From an uncultured Clostridium sp. (GTDB lineage: Bacteria > Bacillota > Clostridia > Lachnospirales > Lachnospiraceae), in the NCBI GenBank assembly GCA_905192625.1, contig CAJJLI010000084.1, positions 1 through 7,620 on the forward strand: 7,620 nt of DNA. The letters are read 5' to 3'. Made by a program: the position numbers and the translations under genes. Positions 1 through 5,028 of the stretch are shown piece after piece. Under the pieces are notes generated by a model. The model had not been told where the DNA came from, did no database searches, and saw only the letters and a list, made by a program, of their open reading frames with translations. Numbering within the stretch: position 1 is the stretch's first letter; every line of letters starts with the position of its first letter.

Positions 1-281
1 TTGTATTGTTAGTATATTAGTGTGACAAAGGACAAGACACATGTTTATTAGTCGTTTAGATTAAATTTATTAAAAAGCAAATATTGTTTTGGTAACCTGA
101 ACAAGGCTTTTTTGTTATGCTTAAACGGCAATGTGTTTCATTTCTATGAGTGATCGACTATTTAAAGTAATGTTAAAACGTATATTTACTATGTGCACTT
201 AGCGGTATTATGCTAGGTATAGTATTTATTGCAATGGACGATTGTTACTCATGATATTGATTTATAAAAACGCATCGTTAG
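1..281. other. Left-edge region without a recognisable protein gene
   Basis: No long open frame is present on either strand and no RNA family was recognised. One seven-codon + strand frame at 41-64 (MFISRLD) has a plausible SD, AAAGGA at 27-32, eight bases upstream, but nothing else supports it. The 8-mer GACAAAGG at 24-31 recurs at 284-291 inside the 5' arm of the following terminator. The region may be the 3' untranslated end of a gene outside the window, or a small RNA that ends at the terminator at 282-318. I cannot choose between these. Confidence 0.4.
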
Positions 282-318
282 CAGACAAAGGCCTATCAAG
301 GTTTTGTCTGTTTTTTTT
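282..318 (+). terminator. Intrinsic terminator upstream of the hflX leader
   Basis: CAGACAAA (282-289) pairs perfectly with TTTGTCTG (303-310). CCT (292-294) pairs with AGG (299-301) around an ATCA loop. Eight uninterrupted T residues follow (311-318). The T tract lies only on the + side, so it ends a rightward transcript that enters from the left or starts within 1-281. It separates that transcript from the hflX leader, unless it is an attenuator inside a longer leader. Confidence 0.8.
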
Positions 319-383
319 ATTGTATAGCGACACGCCATAGTGTTTCATATAGTTAGCGCTCAGACTGCGATTATTCGTAGGTG

Positions 384-475
384 CAGCGAATGGCTCAAGA
401 TTATCGCAGCGATTGGATCAAGTTTAATACAGCGAATGGCTCAAGTTTCACACAGTGAATGGCTTAAATTTGTCG
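384..475. repeat. Degenerate 23-bp tandem repeat, four copies
   Basis: Four units start at 384, 407, 430 and 453 with an exact 23-bp period, and a fragment (CAGCG) starts a fifth unit at 476. The first 16 bases of units 1 and 3 are identical (CAGCGAATGGCTCAAG). Unit 2 differs from these at two positions and unit 4 at three. The last seven bases of each unit vary. The period is not a multiple of three and no ORF covers the array, so it is not a coding repeat. It lies between the upstream terminator and the hflX leader ORF. Function is unknown. Confidence 0.8.
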
Positions 476-544
476 CAGCGTAAACTTGGTGAATGAATGA
501 TTAAATTTTCATTCTTCTTTGCACAATCAAGGAGGTTTTAAATC

Positions 545-574
545 ATGATTATTTTTATTAGATTACGTTATTAG
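545..574 (+). CDS. hflX leader peptide MIIFIRLRY (uORF)
   Basis: This nine-codon frame reads MIIFIRLRY and ends at TAG (572-574). It has a consensus SD, AAGGAGG at 529-535, with a nine-base spacer, stronger than the SDs of most full-size genes here. Residues 6-8 are Arg-Leu-Arg, the +X+ motif at which macrolide-bound ribosomes arrest. ErmDL-type leader peptides use it, and the Listeria hflXr leader peptide also carries RLR. The frame ends 181 bases before the hflX start and just ahead of competing RNA helices. I infer that it is a regulatory leader whose translation status sets hflX expression, not a functional product. It is too short for ordinary gene finders. Expression is not shown; the SD, the motif and its position are seen directly. 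Confidence 0.72.
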   Translation: MIIFIRLRY

Positions 575-754
575 TACTGGATTATGGTACTCGGTTGAAA
601 GAAAGACGTTTATCATAATCCTTTTCGCAGCAAGAGTGTGAAATTAATTTTCACTTACAAGTTTTAGTTTCATCTAAAAACTTGTCATTCACGGATGAAA
701 TGTATTTTATGGAGGTTCATAATAGAACTTTCATTTTGAAAAGGAGATTATGAT
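573..754 (+). promoter_or_regulatory. Putative ermC-like translational attenuator of hflX
   Basis: Four segments have alternative pairings. Segment 1 (AGTAC, 573-577) pairs with 587-591. Segment 2 (579-589) pairs with segment 3 (611-621) over 11 bp including one G-U. Segment 3 (612-626) also pairs with segment 4 (738-754, GAAAAGGAGATTATGAT) over 15 bp with a two-base bulge (G746, A747), burying the hflX SD and the ATG at 750. Helices 2:3 and 3:4 exclude each other. Local hairpins at 638-654 (GTGAAA/TTTCAC) and 657-685 lie between segments 3 and 4 and would shorten the effective distance. With Leu7 of the leader in the P site, the ribosome edge would fall near 578, masking segment 1 and leaving 2:3 free to form and expose the hflX start. 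Helix 2:3 is followed by only four Ts, so transcription termination looks less likely than translational control. Confidence 0.6.
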
Positions 755-755
755 T

Positions 756-2057
756 ATGAGACAAATCGGTATAGTAGTAGGAGTAAACGTTAAGAATGGA
801 GAACATTTTAACGAAGGAATGCAGGAGTTAATTGCATTAAGCGATGCGTGTGACATTGAGATTGTAGATGCTTTAGTACAAAATGCAGATAGTATTAATA
901 AAGCGACTTATCTTGGAAAGGGTAAACTAGCAGAGCTTTCTGAATTGGCAAATGCAATGGGAGCAGAGGTTGTTATCTTCAATGGTGAGTTAACTGCTTC
1001 TCAAATTCGTAATATCCAACAAGTGGTAGATACTGTGGTTCTTGATCGTACCAATTTAATTTTAACGATATTTGCTAGTCGTGCAAAGACGAGAGAAGCG
1101 AAGCTTCAAGTAGAAGTGGTAAGATTACAGTATGAATTGCCACGATTAATTGGTGCGAACGAAAACCTTTCCAGGCAAGCAGGAGGTATTGGTGGTGGAA
1201 CTGGAGCCGGTGGTAGAAATAAGGGAGCCGGTGAAACAAAACTAGAACTTGACAAACGAAGGGTAGAAGAGAAAATCAATGCAATGCAAAGAGAGTTAGA
1301 AGAGCTTGTTGCGCAACGATTTACTCAAAGGAATAAGAGGAAAAAGAACGAAATAAAAACAGTTGCATTAGTAGGATATACCAATGCAGGAAAATCAACA
1401 GTAATGAACTATATGGTCCAGCAATTTATCGGCAAGGAAGAGAAAGAAGTCTTAGAAAAGGATATGTTATTTGCTACCTTGGAGACTTCTGTTCGTAAGA
1501 TAAAGCTGAAAAATCGAAAGGAATTTTTATTATCCGATACCGTTGGATTTGTAAGCAATTTACCACATAAGCTTGTAAAAGCATTTCGCTCCACACTGGA
1601 AGAAGTTTGTGAAGCTGATTTACTCATTCATGTGGTAGACCGATCCAATGAAGATTACAAGAGTCAGATAGAAGTAACAAACGCTACTTTATCTCAAATA
1701 GGAGCAGGTCACATTCCGGTAGTCTATGCGTATAATAAGGCGGATTTAGTGAAAGAGGAAGTTTTGATAGAAAGTCAAAGTGAAATATCATCAATGGATG
1801 CACAGGAAGACATTGTATTCATTTCTGCAAAAAAAGGTGATGGTATGGATGAACTTATTGAGCTCCTATGTAAGCGTTTATACCCAGATGAAGTCAGAAC
1901 AAAGATAATGATACCTGATGATCAAGGTGCCCTAATGGCTAAGATAAATGCTTTAACAAATATTATTTCTTCGGACTGTGAGGAAGAGGGAATGGTATAT
2001 GAAATCCAATGCAATGAGCAGATGTATCAGCAAGTTGAGACTTATGTAATAGTGTAA
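756..2057 (+). CDS. hflX: Ribosome-splitting GTPase HflX
   Basis: HflX binds the 50S subunit and uses GTP to split stalled or idle 70S ribosomes; some Firmicutes paralogues (HflXr) protect against macrolides and lincosamides. Numbered from this start, an N-terminal HflX domain carries GKGKLAEL (about 54-61) and LQYELPRL (124-131). A glycine-rich stretch (143-159), a helical linker and a G domain follow. The G domain has the P-loop GYTNAGKST (207-215), DTVGF (261-265) with the HflX-typical LPHKLVKAFRSTLEE after it, NKAD (327-330) and SAKK (357-360). The length of 433 residues is normal. The SD AAGGAG (741-746) is nine bases from ATG 756 but only three from the in-frame ATG at 750, so I prefer 756; starting at 750 adds two residues. 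A leader peptide and RNA switch precede it and a strong terminator follows, so it is monocistronic. Motifs alone cannot separate HflX from HflXr; the RLR leader favours the resistance type. Confidence 0.96.
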   Translation: MRQIGIVVGVNVKNGEHFNEGMQELIALSDACDIEIVDALVQNADSINKATYLGKGKLAELSELANAMGAEVVIFNGELTASQIRNIQQVVDTVVLDRTNLILTIFASRAKTREAKLQVEVVRLQYELPRLIGANENLSRQAGGIGGGTGAGGRNKGAGETKLELDKRRVEEKINAMQRELEELVAQRFTQRNKRKKNEIKTVALVGYTNAGKSTVMNYMVQQFIGKEEKEVLEKDMLFATLETSVRKIKLKNRKEFLLSDTVGFVSNLPHKLVKAFRSTLEEVCEADLLIHVVDRSNEDYKSQIEVTNATLSQIGAGHIPVVYAYNKADLVKEEVLIESQSEISSMDAQEDIVFISAKKGDGMDELIELLCKRLYPDEVRTKIMIPDDQGALMAKINALTNIISSDCEEEGMVYEIQCNEQMYQQVETYVIV

Positions 2058-2101
2058 TTGGTAATTTGGTAATTGGGGTCAGGCACTGTGAACACTGTGA
2101 A
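2055..2101. repeat. TAATTGG-type repeats plus tandem CACTGTGAA after hflX
   Basis: Starting at the hflX stop codon, TAATTGG (2055-2061), TAATTTGG (2062-2069) and TAATTGG (2070-2076) follow one another. After a short GGTCAGG stretch come two perfect copies of CACTGTGAA (2084-2092 and 2093-2101). The 14-mer TCAGGCACTGTGAA (2079-2092) recurs exactly at 3803-3816, just after the stop codon of the next gene. This looks like a dispersed intergenic element, not chance. Function is unknown. Confidence 0.6.
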
Positions 2102-2109
2102 CAAATTAT

Positions 2110-2153
2110 GAACACCAGCAGAATCATTCTGGATTTTGCTAGTGTTCTTTTTT
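2110..2153 (+). terminator. hflX transcription terminator
   Basis: Arms 2110-2125 and 2132-2147 form a stem broken by one C-A mismatch (GAACAC/GTGTTC at the base, AGCA/TGCT above it) with a six-base loop. Six T residues follow (2148-2153). It ends hflX transcription 53 bases after the stop codon. Confidence 0.88.
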
Positions 2154-2191
2154 GTTGAATTCTGTAATATTAAAGTGGATATAAATAAGCA

Positions 2192-2220
2192 TGGAAAGTA
2201 TTGGGAGTAAATGCTATAAT
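2192..2220 (+). promoter_or_regulatory. Promoter of the HD-domain gene
   Basis: A perfect extended -10, TGCTATAAT (2212-2220, hexamer 2215-2220), lies 17 bases after a weak -35, TGGAAA (2192-2197, four of six matches to TTGACA). Predicted initiation near 2227 gives a roughly 40-base 5' UTR before the start at 2267. The extended -10 can compensate for the poor -35. An inverted repeat, AAATAAGCAT (2183-2192) and ATGCTTATTT (2246-2255), flanks it. Confidence 0.7.
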
Positions 2221-2266
2221 AAAGAAATATCTGGAATAGAATAAAATGCTTATTTGTGGAGGTCTT

Positions 2267-3796
2267 ATGAGAGAAATTCTTGATGAAAAGGTTGTAATGC
2301 TGTTTTATATTGAGGAATTAGAAAATAACAACATTGATTTCTTAGTACATAGGGAAGAACAGAGCAATATGGTGAAGAATTATTTGGTACAATTAATTCA
2401 AGCATCTAGTATAAATGATAAGATACAAGTAGCCTCTAAGCTATGGAAAGTTTTGTTTGAGGCAGCAATGTCATATATAGACGAAGATAAGCAAGGGTAT
2501 GACAAATTATTTAAGTTCTTTGATGAATTCGTTGAATTTGAGGAATTAATTTTTGCTTCCGATTCTTTTTATCGTGACCACACTCTACATTGTTTGTGGG
2601 TATATTTTCTTGGAGAGTATGTGCATCGCAAGGAGGAGTACAGTCAATTATTTCATGATAGTCGGGAGCAATTACCGATGATATCTGCGCTAGAAGAGCT
2701 AATTATGCGACTAAATTTATCAAAAGATAAGACAGTAAAAGATTTGCTGATGACCATTAGGCTGTTTAAAGAAATGCAAAAGTATGAAACAGCAAGTCGT
2801 TGTATTGCTGCATTAACCCATGATTTAGGATATCCATTAAAGAAGATTGAAAAGATTAATAAAAGTATGAAGAATATTCTCCCTTACTTTTCGATCAATT
2901 CTTATGATGATTTTTCATTCGAATTTAATAATACACAGCAGCATTTTATTGAAGCCTTTTTAGAATTTATTTCTTGTGAATTATATGCCACAATACATAC
3001 TACCGAAGAAGCAAGTTTTTTTATTGAAGAGATATTTAAATTGGAGAATGGTAAGGTGGTTGGTTTGTGGGAAGATGCTGTTGATAAAATGACGGAAGAA
3101 CGAATCAATATATTAAAAGAAAGCTTTAGAGGAAGTTCGACCCTAAAAAAGAACCAACAGCGCTTGATGTCATACTCTCATGATTTTGAAGAATATAAAC
3201 ACGGAATAATGAGTGCTTTTTTATTAACCAAGAATCTACAGGCATTTAAAAATATGAATTATGTTACGGAACAATCAGTTTCAGAGCAGTCAGTGGATAT
3301 GGCTCTTTTTTGCGTGAAACAACAAATTTTATTATCAATTTCAGATCATACATGTGATTCGTTCAAGATTACGAGTATTATGGATGAAAATTATTTAACT
3401 TTAATTGATGAGTTAGAAGAGTTTTCAAGAATCTCTCGTGCGAGTCAAAATAGAGAATATGTAGAAGAGTTTTGCTCCACAAAATTATATTATGAAGAGG
3501 ATTGGTTCTGCATTGATTTTATCTTTGACAACAATGCCCTGGACAATTTAAATCCGGAGATAGCGTTTAAAGGGCGGTGTAAGAAGTTTCTAACATTATT
3601 TAATATCTCTCATTTAAGTCATAATTTAAAGATTAAGTTAAGGTGCATTAGTGAACTAGAGGATAATAATCATATTTATACCTTATTGATTTCTAGGAAG
3701 TATGCTGATATTCTAATTGATGACATCTCGCAAAATATACCGAAGTATCTAAAATCAAGTCAGTTTTATACGAAAGAAGAATATGAGAGAATGTAA
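2267..3796 (+). CDS. HD-domain phosphohydrolase-like protein, substrate unknown
   Basis: This 509-residue soluble protein has no signal peptide or membrane segment. Numbered from this start, RDHTLH (103-108) and ALTHDLGYP (182-190) give the paired His and His-Asp expected of the metal-binding core of HD-superfamily phosphohydrolases. HGIMSA (312-317) and SDH (359-361) could supply the later ligands. The C-terminal 140 residues or so show nothing I recognise. HD proteins hydrolyse phosphate esters of nucleotides, including signalling nucleotides and dNTPs, but nothing here identifies the substrate. The start is chosen because GGAGG (2258-2262) sits four bases before ATG 2267. An in-frame ATG at 2246 has no SD and would place this SD inside the gene. 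It has its own promoter, is flanked by terminator-type structures, and is probably transcribed alone. The HD assignment is fairly secure; the function is open. Confidence 0.8.
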   Translation: MREILDEKVVMLFYIEELENNNIDFLVHREEQSNMVKNYLVQLIQASSINDKIQVASKLWKVLFEAAMSYIDEDKQGYDKLFKFFDEFVEFEELIFASDSFYRDHTLHCLWVYFLGEYVHRKEEYSQLFHDSREQLPMISALEELIMRLNLSKDKTVKDLLMTIRLFKEMQKYETASRCIAALTHDLGYPLKKIEKINKSMKNILPYFSINSYDDFSFEFNNTQQHFIEAFLEFISCELYATIHTTEEASFFIEEIFKLENGKVVGLWEDAVDKMTEERINILKESFRGSSTLKKNQQRLMSYSHDFEEYKHGIMSAFLLTKNLQAFKNMNYVTEQSVSEQSVDMALFCVKQQILLSISDHTCDSFKITSIMDENYLTLIDELEEFSRISRASQNREYVEEFCSTKLYYEEDWFCIDFIFDNNALDNLNPEIAFKGRCKKFLTLFNISHLSHNLKIKLRCISELEDNNHIYTLLISRKYADILIDDISQNIPKYLKSSQFYTKEEYERM

Positions 3797-3802
3797 TAGA
3801 GC

Positions 3803-3816
3803 TCAGGCACTGTGAA
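3803..3816. repeat. Second copy of the TCAGGCACTGTGAA element
   Basis: This is an exact 14-base match to 2079-2092. It lies seven bases after the stop codon of the HD-domain gene, as the first copy lies 22 bases after the stop codon of hflX. Only one CACTGTGAA unit is present here, and a long hairpin follows directly. Confidence 0.55.
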
Positions 3817-3832
3817 TATTAATCTTTCAAAA

Positions 3833-3877
3833 TCCCCTTTCATAGTGCGTCTAGCATGGGCGTACTATTAAAGGGGG
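3833..3877. terminator. Long hairpin between convergent genes, probable terminator
   Basis: CCCCTTT (3834-3840) pairs with AAAGGGG (3870-3876). ATAGTGCG (3842-3849) pairs with CGTACTAT (3861-3868) with one G-U, leaving one C-T mismatch between the two helices and an 11-base loop. The + strand side has no T tract. On the - strand the stem is followed by ATTTT, so it would mainly serve the leftward araC transcript, weakly. It may instead belong to the repeated element that begins at 3803. Confidence 0.5.
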
Positions 3878-3900
3878 GAATTCGTGTGTTTTGAAAACGG

Positions 3901-4704
3901 TCATCCATTTATCGGTGAAAAGAGATTACGGTATTCCCTAGGAGACATATGGTAACGTGCTTTAAAAACACGGTTAAATGTGCGCTGGCTGTCAAAGCCT
4001 GCATTTTCATAGGCTTCAGTAATGGATTGATTGGTATATTGTAGGAGACCAGATACATAGTCTAGGCGGGTATCATTCAGGTATTGATTAAAGTTTGTAT
4101 GAAAAGTACCAGAAAATACTCTAGATAAGGCATAGGCACTGAAGCCTAAATCTTTAGCCATACCTGTAAGAGTTATTTTTTCAGTAAAATGACTGGCGAT
4201 ATAGGATACTGTCTGATAGATAATATCATCACTACCAAGGGTGTTTTTTTCCACTAGGTGATAGAATGGAAGACAGCGTGCTAGTATAATCTGTATAAAG
4301 GCCTGATAAATAATGTCTTTTTGATCCGTTACTGGATACTCCAAAAGACTTTTCAGAGTATAGGCGATATCAGGATGAAGGCTGGAACTTGAAATAATAG
4401 GATTATCAGGGCAAAATTGTTGTAATGTCTGGAGATAACCGCCACCTAGAATAGGAGATGCCAAAAGATAAATAGCTTTACAGGGACGAGTATCAAATAC
4501 CTGGTAATGGTGAATTACATCAGGAAAAACAATGGCAAAGTCTCCTTGCTCCATATGGTGTAGTTCCTGGGCTATTCCAAGTTCTAAACTTCCTTCTGTT
4601 ACGTATACACACTCTATTGATCTATGTATGTGTGGAGATATATGGATAGATTCTGTGTGGAATATCTCAAGACTTTCCTTAGTATGCTCATAAATTGGAC
4701 GCAT
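3901..4704 (-). CDS. AraC-family transcriptional regulator with cupin sensor domain
   Basis: This 267-residue protein has the usual two-part build. An N-terminal cupin-like ligand domain (about 20-75) includes HIHRSIECVYVTEGSLEL and a second histidine cluster, FPDVIHHY (60-67). The C-terminal AraC DNA-binding domain has helix-turn-helix 1 around LTGMAKDLGFSAYALSRVF (179-197) and helix-turn-helix 2 around SITEAYENAGFDSQRTFNRVF (227-247), then the typical SPREYRN end (254-260). Such proteins usually sense small molecules, often sugars, and activate adjacent genes. ATG 4704 is chosen because AAGGAGG (complement of 4712-4718) lies seven bases upstream. An open frame continues to 4818 but crosses the promoters and lacks a comparable SD. 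Its promoter faces and overlaps that of the short unit at 4819-4954, the obvious candidate target, together with its own gene. The ligand is unknown. Confidence 0.92.
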   Translation of the reverse strand: MRPIYEHTKESLEIFHTESIHISPHIHRSIECVYVTEGSLELGIAQELHHMEQGDFAIVFPDVIHHYQVFDTRPCKAIYLLASPILGGGYLQTLQQFCPDNPIISSSSLHPDIAYTLKSLLEYPVTDQKDIIYQAFIQIILARCLPFYHLVEKNTLGSDDIIYQTVSYIASHFTEKITLTGMAKDLGFSAYALSRVFSGTFHTNFNQYLNDTRLDYVSGLLQYTNQSITEAYENAGFDSQRTFNRVFKARYHMSPREYRNLFSPING

Positions 4705-4746
4705 ATAATAACCTCCTTGCAAGATTTGGCTAGTTTTTAATGTGAT

Positions 4747-4780
4747 TTGACAAGTATTATATAAAAAAATAGGATATAAT
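4747..4780 (+). promoter_or_regulatory. Promoter of the micro-peptide unit
   Basis: A perfect -35, TTGACA (4747-4752), is followed at 17 bp by TAGGAT (4770-4775) and at 22 bp by a perfect TATAAT (4775-4780). The optimal spacing thus goes with the poorer -10, and the perfect -10 lies too far. This is compatible with activator dependence. Initiation would fall around 4782-4787, giving a 5' UTR of 30-40 bases. Confidence 0.6.
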
Positions 4781-4784
4781 TCAA
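4756..4784 (-). promoter_or_regulatory. araC-type gene promoter, face-to-face with the + promoter
   Basis: Read leftward, TTGAAT (complement of 4779-4784) is followed after 17 bases by a perfect TATAAT (complement of 4756-4761). Initiation near 4749 gives a leader of about 45 bases before the ATG at 4704. The elements interleave with those of the rightward promoter at 4747-4780, so RNA polymerase cannot occupy both at once. Confidence 0.65.
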
Positions 4785-4818
4785 TCATAGAAAGAAAAGA
4801 AAAAAGGGGATGAGACAT

Positions 4819-4896
4819 ATGTTAGATAAAATTAAAAAAATCATAAGAGAATCAATGATTAGTTATGTTAAAATGTGCGAACTAGAATGGCGCTAA
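4819..4896 (+). CDS. Putative 25-residue peptide, divergent to araC-type gene
   Basis: This short frame begins MLDKIKKIIRESMIS, ends CELEWR and stops at TAA 4894-4896. It has six basic and four acidic residues, one cysteine (Cys20), one tryptophan, no signal peptide and no stretch long enough to cross a membrane. The spacing of Leu2, Ile5, Ile8, Ile9, Met13 and Val17 suggests an amphipathic helix. An imperfect SD (AAGGGGA, 4804-4810) sits eight bases upstream. It has its own TTGACA promoter and a strong terminator 37 bases after the stop codon. It is the first frame of a roughly 190-base transcript next to a divergent AraC-type regulator, so a regulatory or signalling peptide, or simply the coding part of a small RNA, are all possible. 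I recognise no family. Confidence 0.5.
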   Translation: MLDKIKKIIRESMISYVKMCELEWR

Positions 4897-4909
4897 GATT
4901 CGGAGAAAA

Positions 4910-4954
4910 ATGAATATGAAAAAACAAAGATTAAAAGCTATCTGCCGTTATTAG
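4910..4954 (+). CDS. Possible 14-codon peptide ending in a terminator loop
   Basis: The frame reads MNMKKQRLKAICRY and stops at TAG 4952-4954. GGAG (4902-4905) is four bases from the first ATG and ten from the second (4916). The peptide is strongly basic. The frame covers the whole 5' arm of the terminator hairpin (4933-4945) and stops in its loop, so a translating ribosome would prevent hairpin formation. That is leader-peptide geometry, but it may also be chance. It follows the 25-codon frame by 13 bases. Confidence 0.3.
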   Translation: MNMKKQRLKAICRY

Positions 4955-4972
4955 TGCATGATAGCTTTTTTT
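4933..4972 (+). terminator. Terminator or attenuator of the micro-peptide unit
   Basis: AAAAGCTATC (4933-4942) pairs perfectly with GATAGCTTTT (4960-4969). TGC/GCA extends the stem across one bulged T. Seven Ts (4966-4972) complete the signal. It closes the transcript from the promoter at 4747-4780 before the next gene's own promoter, and could act as an attenuator for the gene at 5056. Confidence 0.85.
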
Positions 4973-4974
4973 AT

Positions 4975-5028
4975 CTATAGTAACTTTATATTCTATAGTA
5001 ACTTGACTTTGTGAAGTCACTATGATAG
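4975..5028. promoter_or_regulatory. Repeat cluster, probable HxlR-type operator
   Basis: CTATAGTAACTT occurs twice as a perfect direct repeat (4975-4986 and 4993-5004, 18-bp period). The second copy forms a dyad with AAGT-C-ACTAT (5014-5023): ATAGT and ACTT on the left match ACTAT and AAGT on the right, with one mismatched position per arm and a nine-base centre (5005-5013). The dyad covers the -35 and spacer of the promoter at 5003-5031, a position suited to repression. An HxlR-family gene lies downstream, and half-sites of the ATAGTAA/TTACTAT type are known for this family. The binding protein is inferred. Confidence 0.6.

Noticed and set aside
131..202. Twenty-three-codon ORF, with an internal ATG at 146
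   Set aside because: Neither ATG has an SD and the peptide resembles nothing I recognise; expected by chance in AT-rich DNA.
384..480. CRISPR array
   Set aside because: The 23-bp units abut with no unique 30-40 bp spacers, the copies are degenerate, and no cas gene is present.
579..625. Transcription terminator inside the hflX leader
   Set aside because: The 579-589/611-621 stem is AT-rich with a 21-base loop and only four Ts, so it is a poor terminator; translational control fits better.
695..739. Fourteen-codon ORF starting at ATG 695
   Set aside because: No convincing SD, and the GGAGG at 711-715 lies inside the frame instead of before its start.
700..753. Seventeen-codon ORF (MYFMEVHNRTFILKRRL) whose stop overlaps the hflX ATG at 750
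   Set aside because: It has no SD in front of ATG 700. The overlap would permit translational coupling, but the bases are equally explained by the hflX SD and start region.
1409..1627. Antisense ORF within hflX (similarly 2902-3108, 5385-5582 and 6274-6507)
   Set aside because: These are shadow frames of well-supported genes without SDs or recognisable domains.
4705..4818. N-terminal extension of the AraC-type protein to 305 residues
   Set aside because: The extension crosses both promoters and lacks an SD, while ATG 4704 has AAGGAGG at ideal spacing and gives the family's normal length.
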